A stretch of DNA of 64,000 nt from Hordeum vulgare subsp. vulgare (GCF_904849725.1 NC_058521.1:342162638-342226637), one strand, 5' to 3'; positions 11,272-21,732 are shown, counted from the first letter of the stretch. Numbers and translations: made by a program. The notes: generated by a model not told the origin, from the sequence alone.

Positions 11272-12126
11272 GTGAGGAAATAAAAGAGGCCAAAGATGCC
11301 CACCAAAATAAAAAAAAGAGGCCAAAGAGCCCATCCAAAAAAATGAGAGAAAAAGAGAGAAGGGACAATGCTACCACCTTTCCACACTTGTGCATATTAA
11401 GCACCATGATCTTCATGATTGAGAGTCTCTCGTTTTGTCACCACCATATAGCTAGTGGGAAATTTTCATTATATAATTTGGCTTGTATATTCCAATGATA
11501 GGCTTCCTCAAAATTGCCTTAGGTCTTCGTGAGCAAGCAAGTTGGATGCACACCCACTGGTTTTCTTTAAGAGCTTTCACATACTCTTAGCTCTAGTGCA
11601 TCATTTGTATGGCAATCCCTACTCATTCACATTGATATCTATTGATGAGCATCTCCATAGCTCATTGATATGCCTAGTTAATGTGATCATCTTCTCCTTG
11701 TTTTTCTTCCAACCTCCACCACACTCCACACCACTTATAGTGCTAAAACCATGGCTCACGCTCATGTATTGCGTGAGAGTTGAAAAGGTTTGAGAAAGTA
11801 AAGGTGTGAAACAATTACTTGGCCAATATCGGGGTTGTGCATGATTTAAATTCGTTGTGCAATGATGATAGAGCATAGCCAGACTATATGCTTTTGTAGG
11901 GATAACTTTCTTTTGGCCTTGTTATTTTTTAAAGTTCATGATTACCTTGCTAGTTTGCTTGAATTATTATTGTTTCCACGTCAATAGCAAACTATTGTTT
12001 TGAATCTAATGGATCTGAACATTCACGTCACATAAGAGGAGTTACAAAGGACATCTATGCTAGGTAGCATGAAAGCATTTAAAATTCATTCTTTATCACT
12101 TCCCTACTCGAGGACGAGCAGGACTT
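11272..12126 (+). other. RT-A 3' non-coding internal region, second part
   Basis: The sequence continues from the RT-B insertion to the polypurine tract and aligns with 41990-42788 of RT-G. The frames seen here (11542-11793, 11619-11876) are not conserved as proteins. No gene was found. Confidence 0.7.
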
Positions 12127-12141
12127 AAGCTTGGGGATGCT
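12127..12141 (+). promoter_or_regulatory. RT-A polypurine tract
   Basis: AAGCTTGGGGATGCT directly abuts the 3' LTR start. The same 14-base core recurs at 731-744 and 784-797. Confidence 0.7.
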
Positions 12142-13725
12142 TGATACGTCTCAAACGTATCTATAATTTTTGATGGTTTCATGCTGTTATCTTGTCATCT
12201 ATGATGTTTTATGTATCTTTTATATCTTTTTTGGGACTAACTTACTAATTCAGTGCCAAGTGCCAGTTCCTGTTTTTTCTTTGTTTTTGGCTCTTTTCGG
12301 ATCTGATTTTGGAACGGAGTCCAAACGGAATAAAATCCTCGAAATAAATTTTTCCCGAATGGAAGAAGATCAGGGGGCTTGTGGGCCAAGCCACAAGAGC
12401 TATAGGGAGCCCACAAGCCCTATAGCCGCCACTAGGGGGCGGCGGCTCGCACGCTTGTGGCCTCCCTGGCGCCCCCTGACCTAGCTCCTTCGCCTATTTA
12501 TTTCCTAAAATACAGAAAAAAAATCAGGGAATCCACGAAAACACTTTTCCGTCGCCGCAAGCTTCCGTTTCCGCAAGATCTCAACTGGAGACCCTTCCTG
12601 GTGCCCTGACGGAGGGGATTTTGGAGTTGGAGGGCTTCTACATCAACATCATCGCCCCTCCAATGACTCGTGAGTAGTTCACTTCAGACCTACGGGATCT
12701 TCAATGCAAAGTTCTCCATGATCTTCATGGAGATCTATCTGATGTAATCCTCTTTGGCGGTGTGTTTGTCAAGATCCGATGAATTGTGGATTTGTGATCA
12801 GATTATCTATGATATATATTTGAGTCTTTGCTGATTTCTTATATGCATGATTTGATATCCTTGTAAGTCTCTCCGAGTCTTGGGTTTTGTTTGGCCAACT
12901 AGATCCATGATTCTTACAATGGGAGAAGTGCTTGGTTTTGGGTTATTACCGTGTGGTGACCTTGCCCAGTGATAGTAGGGGCAGCAAGGCACACAACAAG
13001 GTGCGCTTTGTCGTAGATATGAGATTGTCCATCTACATCATGTCATCTTGCTTAAGGCGTTACTCTGTTCTTTTGGACTTAATACACTAGATGCATGCTG
13101 GATAGCAGTCGACGTGTGGAGTAATAGTAGTAGATGCAGAAAGTGTCGGTCTACTTGTTTTTGACGTGATGCCTATAGATATAATAATTGCCATAGATGA
13201 CGTCACGACTTTGCGTGGTTCTATCAATTGCTCGACAGTAATTTGTTCACCCACCGTCTACTTGCTTTCATGAGAGAAGCCACTAGTGAACACTACGGCC
13301 CCCGGGTCTATTCACACCTATCGTTTCCACTTTCTCTTTTACTTTGCTTTGTTACTTTGTTGCTTTCAGTTCTCACTTGGCGAACAATCTATAAGGGATT
13401 GACAACACCTTCATACTGTTGGGAGCAAGCTTCTTGTGTTTGTGCACGCACTTGAGATACTCCTTCACTAGATTGATACCTTGGTTCTCAAACTGAGGGA
13501 AATACTTACCACCACTGCGCTACATCACCCTTTCCGCTTCGAGGGAACACCAACGCAAGGCTCCAAGGCCACGGGGGAAATCCTTTGCATATTTTCCTAG
13601 GAAGTCCCTTAAGGCGTAGCCGTAGCAGAAGGATTCCTGGTGCCGTTGATGAGGAGTATCAAGACAAGAACAGTCTCCCGTCAGCACGTTCCTGGCGCCG
13701 TTGGAAGGTCTTTTTTGTAGTAGCA
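12142..13725 (+). repeat. RT-A 3' LTR
   Basis: It starts TGATACGTCTC and ends GTAGTAGCA, where the RT-C integrase resumes. It aligns with RT-G's LTR (36373-37900) until about 13615 but then runs on through two primer-site-like CTGG-GCCGTTG stretches near 13649 and 13692 before its end. A U3 stem-loop lies at 12405-12466. Confidence 0.85.
12405..12466 (+). repeat. U3 stem-loop in RT-A LTR
   Basis: GGGAGCCCACAAGC (12405-12418) pairs with GCTTGTGGCCTCCC (12453-12466) with one mismatch. An inner GCCGCC/GGCGGC stem sits in the loop. Equivalent hairpins occur in the LTRs of RT-D, RT-G and the solo LTR. Confidence 0.6.
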
Positions 13726-14352
13726 AGTACCCATCGCAGTCTGAAAGGAATCCCAGAACTTGGAAGTAAAGATGCTTCCACGCTCTGAAGAAATGAGCAT
13801 AGGAACACCGTGCAACAAGACTATCCTTGATGTATACAACTCTGCCAGCTCAGCTGCCGAGATAGACTCTTTGACCGATAGGAAATGAGCAACTTTGGTC
13901 AACTTGTCGATGACGACGAAGATGGCATCGTTGCCTTTCTTCGACTTCGGAAACCCACTCACAACATCCATTTCTACAAGATTGAATTTCCACTCGGGTA
14001 TAGGCAAGGGAAGCAGGAGACCTGCTGGATGTTGATGCTCCGCCTTCACTCTACGACACATATCACACTCGTTCACAAACTGAGCAATCTCATGTTTCAT
14101 GCGAGTCCACCAGAAGGTCTGCTTCAGATCCTGATACATTTTGGAGCTTCCTGGATGTATCAAGAGAAGGGAATTATGGGCTTCATCCATGGTAACTTTC
14201 CTGAGCTCTCCTTTCGGAACGACAAGGCGGTCCTTGAAGAACCTGTCATCAACACGGAAGCACTTATATTTTGGAATGAGATTTTCCAAACCAATCTTAA
14301 CTTTCTTCACCATCACATCAAGAAGTTGAGCTTGTCGTACTTGGTCTTCCAT
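13726..14352 (-). pseudogene. int: RT-C integrase, truncated by RT-A
   Basis: The frame carries the zinc-binding HHCC region (H-x6-H near HNSLLLIHPGS, then CDMC) and the catalytic core beginning EMDVVSGFPKSKKG. The second catalytic site reads SSERGSIFTSKFW; in the related RT-H the same motif is SDRGSIF, so the Asp is replaced by Glu here. The protein stops at AMGT, where RT-A is inserted, so the third catalytic Glu and the C-terminal domain are missing. Integrase inserts the element's DNA into the genome; this copy cannot. Confidence 0.85.
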
Positions 14353-14397
14353 GGTAGCAGAAATTTGGAGATTAGCAAGAAATACCTAAGGTACTAT

Positions 14398-15667
14398 CTA
14401 AAGGTTGAGCTTCTTGAAAGATTCACAAAGATCAAACTGGAGAAGCTTTAGAATGAGACTATTGCAGTAAGCCTTTCTGCTCAAAGCATCTGCAATGACA
14501 TTTGATTTGCCTGGAGTGTTTTCGACTCTCGGATTATAATCTTGGATCATTTCCACCCAACAAGTCTGCCGAAGATTGAGACTGGGCTGGGTGAAGATGT
14601 ATTTGAGACTCTTGTGATTGGTGTAGACCTCAACCTGTCTACCCAACAAGAGATGTATCCAAGTCATCAAAGCATGGACCACTGCCGCCAACTCAAGATC
14701 ATGAGTGGGGTAATTCTTCTCACTTGGCTTCAACTGCCTCGAGGTATAAGCTACCACTTTCTTCTCTTGCATCAGAACTGCACCAAGTCCTTGAAGAGAG
14801 GCATCACAGAACACTTGATAAGGCTTGGAATCATCAGGAGGAGTCAAGACTATAGTAGAAGTGAGCTTCTCTCTGAGTGTGTTGAAGGCCAACTGACACT
14901 CTAGAAACCGGACAAACTTCACACTCTTATGAAGAAGGCTTGACAGAGGCTTAGCAATCTTGGAGAAGTCTCAACGAACCTTCTGCAATAGCTTGGGAGC
15001 CCAAGAAAGCTTCGAAGCTGCTTCACATTTTGAGGAGGTTCCCACTCGATAATGGTCTGCACCTTTCACGCATCAAATTTGATGCCCTCGGCAGAGATGA
15101 TGTGCCCAAGGTACACAACTTCCTTCAAACAGAACTCACATTTAGAGAACTTAGCATCAAACTTGTGCTCTCTTAGCTTATCAAGCACAAGCGGAGATGT
15201 TCTTCATGCTCTTCCTCAGTTTTAGAAAAGACCAGAATGTCATCAAGATACAGCAACACAAATTCATTCTTGAATGGGGAGAAGATATAATTCATCATGC
15301 AACAGAAGGTTGGTGGAGCATTAGCGAGACCAAAAGACATCATTGTGTACTCATAAGAGCCAAAGCTTGTCCTAAAAGCAATCTTGGGAATGTCTTCTTC
15401 ACGAATGCGGATCTGATGATAGCCCATCCTGAGATCAAGCATAGAGAAAATCTTGGCCCCTTTCAATTGCTCGAACAATTCATTGCTGTTGGGAAGTGGA
15501 TACTTGTTTCTGATCGTCTTCTTATTCAATGGACGATAATCGGCACAGAGTCGGTCTGTGCCATCCTTCTTATTGACAAAAAGAACCCCACAACCCCAAG
15601 GAGATGAGCTTGGTCTGATCAAACCCAGACGCTCTTGCTCATCAAGCTGCTTCTTCAACTCTTTCAT
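14398..15667 (-). pseudogene. pol: RT-C reverse transcriptase and RNase H
   Basis: The reverse transcriptase palm is in the frame 15667-15173, with [20 protein letters not shown] and the catalytic YLDD at about 15250-15239. A frameshift follows HLRL near 15185, and stops interrupt the thumb and connection at 14923-15172. RNase H is in the frame 14922-14398, with Asp40, Glu77 and Asp145 in the expected places. The third acidic position is Asn (TNHKSLKY, 14617-14619). The coding order and motifs are those of Ty3/Gypsy pol. Confidence 0.85.
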
Positions 15668-15672
15668 CTCTT

Positions 15673-15960
15673 CTAGACCCTGTTCATACGGTCGCTTGCT
15701 ACTGGTTCAGTTCCCGGTTGAAGCTCAATTATGAACTCAACTACCTGGTGCGGAGGCATTCCTCGAAGTTCTTTCGGAAAGACATCTTCATACTCACAAA
15801 CCACTGGGACTTGAGAAATTGGAGAGATCTCACCCTTCTCATTCAAGGAAAACAGACGGATCATGTCATCGCGAGCAGCGAAGATAATCACGTCCTTCGA
15901 AGGATAAGTTAGCTTGACTTCTTTAGCTTGACAATTAATATACGCCTTGTTCATCGCCAG
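15673..15960 (-). pseudogene. RT-C protease to RT linker
   Basis: This segment joins the protease to the reverse transcriptase. It opens right after a stop that replaces a Trp codon at the protease end (LGMD then stop at 15961) and holds the usual CEYEDVFPKELRGMPP segment. A one-base shift at its end breaks it from the RT frame. Confidence 0.7.
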
Positions 15961-16548
15961 TCAATCCATCCCAAGGATCAGATCAATATCAGACTTGCCA
16001 AGGACAACTGTAGAAGCCGGAAAGGAATAGTCACCCATCTTGACAAAGACATCGCGAACCACCATATTGGAACTTAGACGACTGTCCGGAGACACAACTT
16101 GCAAAGCCTTTGGTAAAAACTCGGTCGCAAAATTATTGCCAGATGCATAGGGAAATGACATAAAAGTACGCGATCCACTTGAGTCAAATAAAACCTTTGC
16201 AGGAATATCATTAACCAAGAGATTACCCATGATCACATTAGAGGAGTTTTCTGCTTCAGCTGCATTCACCATATTGACTCTCGCATGCTTGGGATTGAAC
16301 TTCACCATTGCATTTCCTGGAGGCTTCACTGGAGGAGGAGGCGGAAGACGCTGCTGAGTGGTGCACTTGTTAGAGTAGTGACCCTTCTGCCCACACTTGT
16401 GACAAGTCACTTCTGACAGTGGACGGAATTGCACTTGAGGATTCCCTTCCATCTGCTGCTGAAATCTCTGCTGGAAGGCTGGGTTGGGTGGGTCGGAAGA
16501 ACCACGACCACCTGACTGCTTGAAATGTTGAATCTGCCAAGGAGGAGA
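15961..16548 (-). pseudogene. RT-C nucleocapsid knuckle and protease
   Basis: The zinc knuckle CHKCGQKGHYSNKC is followed by a proline run and an aspartic protease fold ending LDLILGMD-like (IDLILGMD). The active site reads FDSSGSRTF: the Gly that should follow Asp-Ser is Ser, so the protease is probably dead. The reading frame appears to extend upstream to 16704, but that part is RT-D LTR sequence. RT-D is inserted just before this segment. Confidence 0.8.
16544..16548. repeat. Target-site duplication of RT-D, left copy
   Basis: GGAGA; the right copy at 26337-26341 is GGAGG, one base different. Confidence 0.75.
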
Positions 16549-18123
16549 TGATACGTCTCGGTCGTATCTACTTTTCCGAACTCTTTTGCCCTTGTTTTGG
16601 ACTCTAATTTGCATGATTTGAATGGAACTAACCCGGACTGACGCTGTTTTCAGCAGAATTGCCATGGTGTTGTTTTTGTGCAGATATGAAAGTTCTCGGA
16701 ACATCCTGAAAATTTACGGAAATTTATTATGGAATAAAAGAAAAATACCTGCGCAAAGATCCATGTGAGGGGGCGTGCCAGTGGGCCACAAGCCCCTGGG
16801 CCGGGGCCACCCCTATGGTCGTGCCATGAGGGCTTGTGGGGCCCACGTGGCACCACCACCCCCAATCTCAGTTCTATATCTTCCGTTTCGCCTGGAAAAA
16901 AATCAGAGAGAAGGTTTCATCGCGTTTTGCGATACGGAGGCGCCGCCACATCATGTTCTTCATCTGGAGGGCAGATCTAGAGTCCGTATCGGGCTCCGGA
17001 GAGGGGAAATCGTCGCCATCGTCATCATCAACCTTTCTCCATCGACAATTCCATGATGCTCTTCATCGTTCGTGAGTAATCTCATCGTAGGCTTGCTGGA
17101 CGGTGATGAGTTGGATGAGATCTATCATGTAATCGAGTTAGTTTTTGACGGGGATTGATCCCTAGTATCCACTATGTTCTAGATTGATGTTGCTACTACT
17201 TGGCTATGTTTAATGCTTGTCACTAGGGCCCGAGTGCCATGATTTCAGATCTGAACCTATTATGTTGTCGCCAATATATGTGTGTTTTAGATCCTATCTT
17301 GCAAGTTGTAGTCACCTACTATGTGTTATGACCCGGCAACCCCGGAGTGACAATAGCCGGAACCACTCCCGGAGATGACCATAGTATGAGGAGTTCATGT
17401 ATTCACCACGTCTTGATGCATTGGTCCAGTTCTTTATTAAAAGGAGAACCTTAATATCCCGTAGTTTCCATTAGGACCCCGCTACCACAGGAGGGATGGA
17501 CAATAGATGGCATACAAGTTCTTTTCCCTAAGAACGTATGACTACATACGGAATACATGCCTACATTAGATTGACGAACGGGATCTAGTTACATATATCT
17601 CCGTGTTATAGCTGTTATATGTTGAATCACATCCGTCACACTCATCCATCATCGATCCACTACGTACGAGTCTTTTACTACTGGTCCTCGCTATGTTACT
17701 TTGCCTAGGTTTGTCCCTTGCTACAAAAGGGATTGGGCCACTTTGCTGCTGTCACTACTGCTATTACTTTGCTGTTGTTGCTACTGTTGTTACTTGTTAC
17801 TTTGCTGCTGCTATTACTGTTCCTTGCTACTCTGCTATTACTTGTTGCAAGACTTTGTTGGCGCTAACATCCCGTCAACAAGGCATTTTCTGGCGTCGTT
17901 GTCGGGGATTGTCAAAGCTTTTTCTGGTGTCGTTGCTATCATACTAACTTGCTACTGATACTTTGCTTGCAGACACTAATCTTTCAGGTGTGGTTGAATT
18001 GACAACTCAACTGCTAATACTTGAGAATATTCGTTAGCTTCCCCTTGTGAGTGAATCAATAAATTTGGGTTGAATACTCTACCCTCGAAAACTGTTGCGA
18101 TCCCATACGCTTGTGGGACATCA
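16549..18123 (+). repeat. RT-D 5' LTR
   Basis: It starts TGATACGTCTC and ends GTGGGACATCA. It contains the U3 stem-loop (16781-16846), a CTG/TTG-rich tract at about 17740-17850, and degenerate primer-site copies near 17894 and 17925. Small Cys- and Leu-rich frames around 17693-17958 come from the CTG-rich tract and are not genes. Confidence 0.9.
16781..16846 (+). repeat. U3 stem-loop in RT-D 5' LTR
   Basis: GTGGGCCACAAGCCC (16781-16795) pairs with GGGCTTGTGGGGCCCAC (16830-16846) with two unpaired G. It is repeated in the 3' LTR at 24990-25056. Confidence 0.65.
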
Positions 18124-18133
18124 AGTCTTTTTC

Positions 18134-18151
18134 TGGCGCCGTTGCCGGGGA
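18134..18151 (+). promoter_or_regulatory. RT-D primer-binding site, tRNA-Asp
   Basis: TGGCGCCGTTGCCGGGGA is complementary to the 3' end of plant tRNA-Asp(GTC) including CCA. It lies ten bases after the 5' LTR end. Confidence 0.85.
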
Positions 18152-18201
18152 AGCACAGCTATATTCTCTGAGTCACTTGGGATTGATGTCTGCTGATCAC
18201 T

Positions 18202-20085
18202 ATGAGGAATCCGAAAGATCCAAGAACTAAAATCCTACCTTCCACTACGAGGAGAGGTAAGGAACTGCCATCTAGGTCTGCACTTGATTCACCTTCAGTT
18301 TTGAGTAAGTTTGCGACATCACCTCCTGCTAGAAATCTTGATATGTCGCATGTGCTTGATGATGCTACTTCTGCTGCCCAAGATGCTTATGATGCTATGC
18401 TTGATACTATGCCTAATGATGCTATGCCTGATACTGCTTTGCTACTAGGTGCCCTTGATGCACAAATTGCTAGAGCTGCTGCTAGACATGATGATACTTC
18501 TGAAACTACTGATACTATTGAAGTAGAACCTGCTACTATGCCTGAATTGCCTGTTATGCCTGATACCCGCTATGTTATGGAGGGGGAGATAGTTGAGGAC
18601 TTTCTTGCGTGTAAGGATAGCTATGATGTTGAGAAACTTCTGCGCAAGTGGAATGAAAAATCTCGGAATGCAAGGATGAAATACGACCCGAAGTTTGCTA
18701 CTTCACCTATCTTTGTGACCGATAAGGATTATGAATTCTCTGTCGACCCTGAGTTAATCACTCTGGTCGAATTTGATCCTTTTCATGGTTATGAGTCTGA
18801 AACGGTTGTAGTCCATCTTACCAAACTGCATGATATAGCCACCATATTCACTAGTGAGGAAAAGATCCGCCACTACTATATGCTCAAGGTGTTTCCTTTC
18901 TCGCTAAAGGATGATGCTAAGACCTGGTTCACTTCTCTTGCTCCTGGTTGTGTGCGTAGCCCCCAGGATATGGTCTACTACTTCTCTGAAAAATACTTCC
19001 CTGCCCATAAGAAGCAAGCTGCCTTGCAGGAAATATACAACTTTGCTCAAGCTGAAGAAGAGAGTCTCCCACAAGCTTGGGGGAGGCTCATCCAGCTACT
19101 GAATGCTTTGCCTGATCACCCTCTTGAGAAGAATGAGATACTTGATATCTTCTATAATGGACTTACCGATGCTTCTAAAGATCACCTAGATAGTTGTGCT
19201 GGTAGTGTTTTTAGGGAACGGACCGTAGAACAAGCTGAGATTCTGCTGAATAACATCTTGTGCAATGAGAATGCTTGGACTGTTCCCGAACCACCTCCTA
19301 ATCCAACTCCGAAGAAAAGAGGTATTCTATTCCTCAGTCCTGAAGATACTCAAGAAGCCAAGAAATCTATGCGAGAGAAAGGCATTAAATCTGAAGATGT
19401 CAAAAATCTACCACCTATCAAAGAGATCCATGGTCTCGATAACCCGATACAGGTAGTAGAAGTAAATTCTCTGCGTAGGTTTGATGATAGTGATATTCCT
19501 TTTGATAAACCTACTAGCTTATGCATAGATGAATTTGATAACTTCGTTGCCAAACAACAAAGTTTCAGTGATTATGTTAGCAGACAATTGGAAAAGATTG
19601 CTCGTATGCTTAGTCATTTAAGTGCTTGTGTGGACAGGAATGTCAATGATCTTAAACTTCTGAGTAAACATGCTTCCATGGTTACTACTCGGGTAGAACA
19701 AGTATCTAAAGCTCAGAATGACTTGCTCAACGAGTTGAATGACAATTCCGTTAGCGTCATTACTAGAGGCGGTAGAATGACCCAGGAACCTTTGTACCCT
19801 GAGGGTCATCCTAAGAGAATTGAACAAGATTCTCAAGGAGTTAGCACTGAAGCACCTAGTCATCCTAGAAAGAAGAAGAAAGATGATAGGAACCTGCACG
19901 CTAGCAACCCTGCTGCTGCTACCCCTAAGAGTCCAAACGATGTCTCTGTCTCTGGTGCTGAAACACAATCTGGTGATGAACATGAGCCTACTCATAATAT
20001 CAATAGTGATGTTCATGAAGATGCTCAACCTAGCAATGAAAAGGATGTGGAGATTGAACCTAGTGTTGATCTTGATAATCCATAG
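18202..20085 (+). CDS. gag: RT-D Gag, 627 aa
   Basis: This is an intact frame opening 78 bases after the LTR. Residues 1-130 are low-complexity with repeated DAMPDT-like units. Residues about 195-350 form the retrotransposon Gag core: TIFTSEEKIRHYY, AKTWFTSLAPG, YFSEKYFP, and a long segment through EILLNNIL. The C-terminal part has a helical stretch near residues 455-530 and a charged tail. No CCHC knuckle is seen. It would form the particle around the element's RNA. A single amber codon (20083-20085) separates it from the protease in the same frame. Confidence 0.88.
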   Translation: MRNPKDPRTKILPSTTRRGKELPSRSALDSPSVLSKFATSPPARNLDMSHVLDDATSAAQDAYDAMLDTMPNDAMPDTALLLGALDAQIARAAARHDDTSETTDTIEVEPATMPELPVMPDTRYVMEGEIVEDFLACKDSYDVEKLLRKWNEKSRNARMKYDPKFATSPIFVTDKDYEFSVDPELITLVEFDPFHGYESETVVVHLTKLHDIATIFTSEEKIRHYYMLKVFPFSLKDDAKTWFTSLAPGCVRSPQDMVYYFSEKYFPAHKKQAALQEIYNFAQAEEESLPQAWGRLIQLLNALPDHPLEKNEILDIFYNGLTDASKDHLDSCAGSVFRERTVEQAEILLNNILCNENAWTVPEPPPNPTPKKRGILFLSPEDTQEAKKSMREKGIKSEDVKNLPPIKEIHGLDNPIQVVEVNSLRRFDDSDIPFDKPTSLCIDEFDNFVAKQQSFSDYVSRQLEKIARMLSHLSACVDRNVNDLKLLSKHASMVTTRVEQVSKAQNDLLNELNDNSVSVITRGGRMTQEPLYPEGHPKRIEQDSQGVSTEAPSHPRKKKKDDRNLHASNPAAATPKSPNDVSVSGAETQSGDEHEPTHNINSDVHEDAQPSNEKDVEIEPSVDLDNP

Positions 20086-20931
20086 CCTAAGACTAAGAGA
20101 TATGATAAGAATGACTTCAGTGCTAGGACGCATGGTAAAGAAAGGGAACCATGGGTTCAGAGACCTATGCCCTTTCCTCCCAAACCATTCAAGAAAAAGG
20201 ATGATGAAGATTTTGAGCGCTTCGTTGAGATGATCAGACCTGTCTTTCTGCAGATGCATTTGACAGATATGCTCAAGATGTCTCCGTATGCTAAGTACAT
20301 GAAAGATATTGTGACTAATAAGAGGAGGATACCTGATCTTGAGATCTCCGCCATGCTTGCCAATTATACTTTCAAGGGTGGAACTCCAAAGAAACTAGGT
20401 GATCCCGGTGTGCCCACTATACCTTGCTCCATTAAAGGTAACTACGTTAGAACTGCTTTATGCGACCTTGGAGCCGGTGTTAGTGTTATGCCTCTATCTC
20501 TTTATCGTAGACTTGAGCTGGATAAGTTGACACCCACTGAAATCTATCTGCAAATAGCCGGCAAATCAACTGCTTTCCCTATCGGCATTTGCGAGGATGT
20601 GCATGTTGAGGTTGCTAACACCACTATCTTAACAGACTTTGTTATCTTGGATATTCCCGAGGACGATGTCATGGCTGTCATCCTCGGAAGACCCTTTTTA
20701 AACACTGCAGGGGCTGTTATAGATTGCAACAAAGGCAATGTCACTTTCCATGTCAACGGTAATGAGCATACGGTGCACTTTCCGAAGAAACAATATCGAG
20801 TACATTGCATCAATTCTATCGAAAAAACTTCATCGATTCTTATTGGGAGCTCTGAATGCCCTATTCCTCGTGTCAAGATGAAGTATGACTTGCTTGTTGG
20901 GGAGATACACATCCCATTTGAGGTGACCTAG
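20086..20931 (+). CDS. pro: RT-D aspartic protease, continues gag frame past an amber codon
   Basis: The frame is the same as gag and open after the TAG; the first Met is at 20167. The linker MIRPVFLQMHLTDMLKM leads into a retropepsin domain with active site CDLGAGVSVMPLSLY (Asp at 20464-20466), the DLG form found in Athila-type elements, and the ILGRPFLNT segment near the end. It would cut Gag. The frame stops at 20931 and no reverse transcriptase follows. Translation would need readthrough of the amber codon, or the codon is simply a recent mutation. Confidence 0.85.
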   Translation, partial: PKTKRYDKNDFSARTHGKEREPWVQRPMPFPPKPFKKKDDEDFERFVEMIRPVFLQMHLTDMLKMSPYAKYMKDIVTNKRRIPDLEISAMLANYTFKGGTPKKLGDPGVPTIPCSIKGNYVRTALCDLGAGVSVMPLSLYRRLELDKLTPTEIYLQIAGKSTAFPIGICEDVHVEVANTTILTDFVILDIPEDDVMAVILGRPFLNTAGAVIDCNKGNVTFHVNGNEHTVHFPKKQYRVHCINSIEKTSSILIGSSECPIPRVKMKYDLLVGEIHIPFEVT

Positions 20932-21732
20932 TGATTGTTCAAAAAGTTCTCCGTTCTCTTTTGTGATTCAAGAAAGTTTTGTCGAGGGGATTTAATCAAC
21001 CCCATTGATGGATTTCTTTCGATGACCATGAGATGGATGAATCAGCGAGTCACAAACCTCTGTTCCTAGCTTTCACTTTAGGTTGCTTAGAACAAAAATG
21101 ATAGATTTAGTTTAGTTTTCCCTGTTTTTTGTTTTAGCGTCCTGTAGAAAAGTACCCCGAAAATAAAAGTTCTCTGAACGCTGTGAAAATCTAGTATGAT
21201 TTTTTCTCGAATATTTGAAAAATACTGGGACAAAGAGTCTGTCTGGGGGCCACACCAGTGGGCCACAAGCCCTAGGGGCGCGGGCACCCCCCTGGTCGCG
21301 CCACCCAGGCTTATGCGGCCCATAGGCACCCCCTCCACTCATTCCTACTCCCATCTCCTTCTCCTACCTCCAAAAAAATCGTTTCGCAGCTCAAACCCGT
21401 GTTCTTGCTCCTCTTGCTGGGATTTTCGATCTCTTTGCTCAAATCACCGTTCTTCAAACTGTTTTGGGGAAATTACTCCTTGGTAAGTGACTCCTCCATT
21501 GGTCCAATTAGTTTTTGCTCTAGTGCCTTATACTTCGCGTATTTTTGCTGCCTTGGTGACCATGTTCTTGAGCTTTGCATGTTGATTTGAGCTGGATCCA
21601 AGTAGTTTTGATGCATAATATGGCCTCTAGGCACTTGTGGGAGTAGTTGCTACGAGTTTCTTTGAGCCTTATTCACTTTTCCTTAGAATCACTAAAAATT
21701 TCAGAAAATTTCAGAGATAGAACAGGGAAAAA
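20932..21732 (+). promoter_or_regulatory. LTR-like leader in front of the Athila ORF, with candidate intron
   Basis: This 0.8-kb spacer resembles the RT-D LTR over about 21140-21400: AAAAGTTCTC, then a GGGCCACAAGCC/GGCTTATGCGGCCC hairpin (21260-21321), then a CCAAAAAAATC segment, in the same order as 16690-16910. A strong splice-donor match GGTAAGTG lies at 21482-21489, and acceptor-like TTAG or TCAG sites lie at 21683-21714, just before the ATG. This suggests the downstream ORF has its own promoter and a 5' UTR intron. That is inference. Confidence 0.5.

Larger units (their letters stand above)
1..13725 (+). mobile_element. RT-A: Gypsy LTR retrotransposon of the TGATACGTC group, 5' part off-window
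   Basis: This is the right part of a Gypsy element: internal sequence at 1-1893 and 11272-12141, then its 3' LTR at 12142-13725. Positions 92 onward align with 40204 onward of RT-G, so both are copies of one family. No coding sequence of this element remains in the window; the homologous point in RT-G lies just after the protease stop codon. The right end is fixed by the host: RT-C integrase sequence resumes at 13726. The 5-bp duplication would be AGTAC (13726-13730), but its partner is off-window. RT-B is nested inside. Family could be WHAM- or Sabrina-like; I do not assign it. Confidence 0.85.

Noticed and set aside
13885..14451. + strand frame of 188 codons
   Set aside because: It is the reverse of the RT-C integrase, whose minus-strand reading has clear motifs.
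15197..15607. + strand frame of 136 codons
   Set aside because: It is the shadow of the RT-C reverse transcriptase.
17693..17958. Cys- and Leu-rich small proteins
   Set aside because: They come from a CTG/TTG-rich tract in the RT-D LTR, appear in two frames at once and are changed in the 3' LTR.
18134..18151. Possible tRNA-Asp gene
   Set aside because: Only the 18 bases complementary to the tRNA end are present; no cloverleaf. It is a primer-binding site.
19618..20259. Minus-strand frame of 213 codons
   Set aside because: It is the shadow of the RT-D gag-protease frame.
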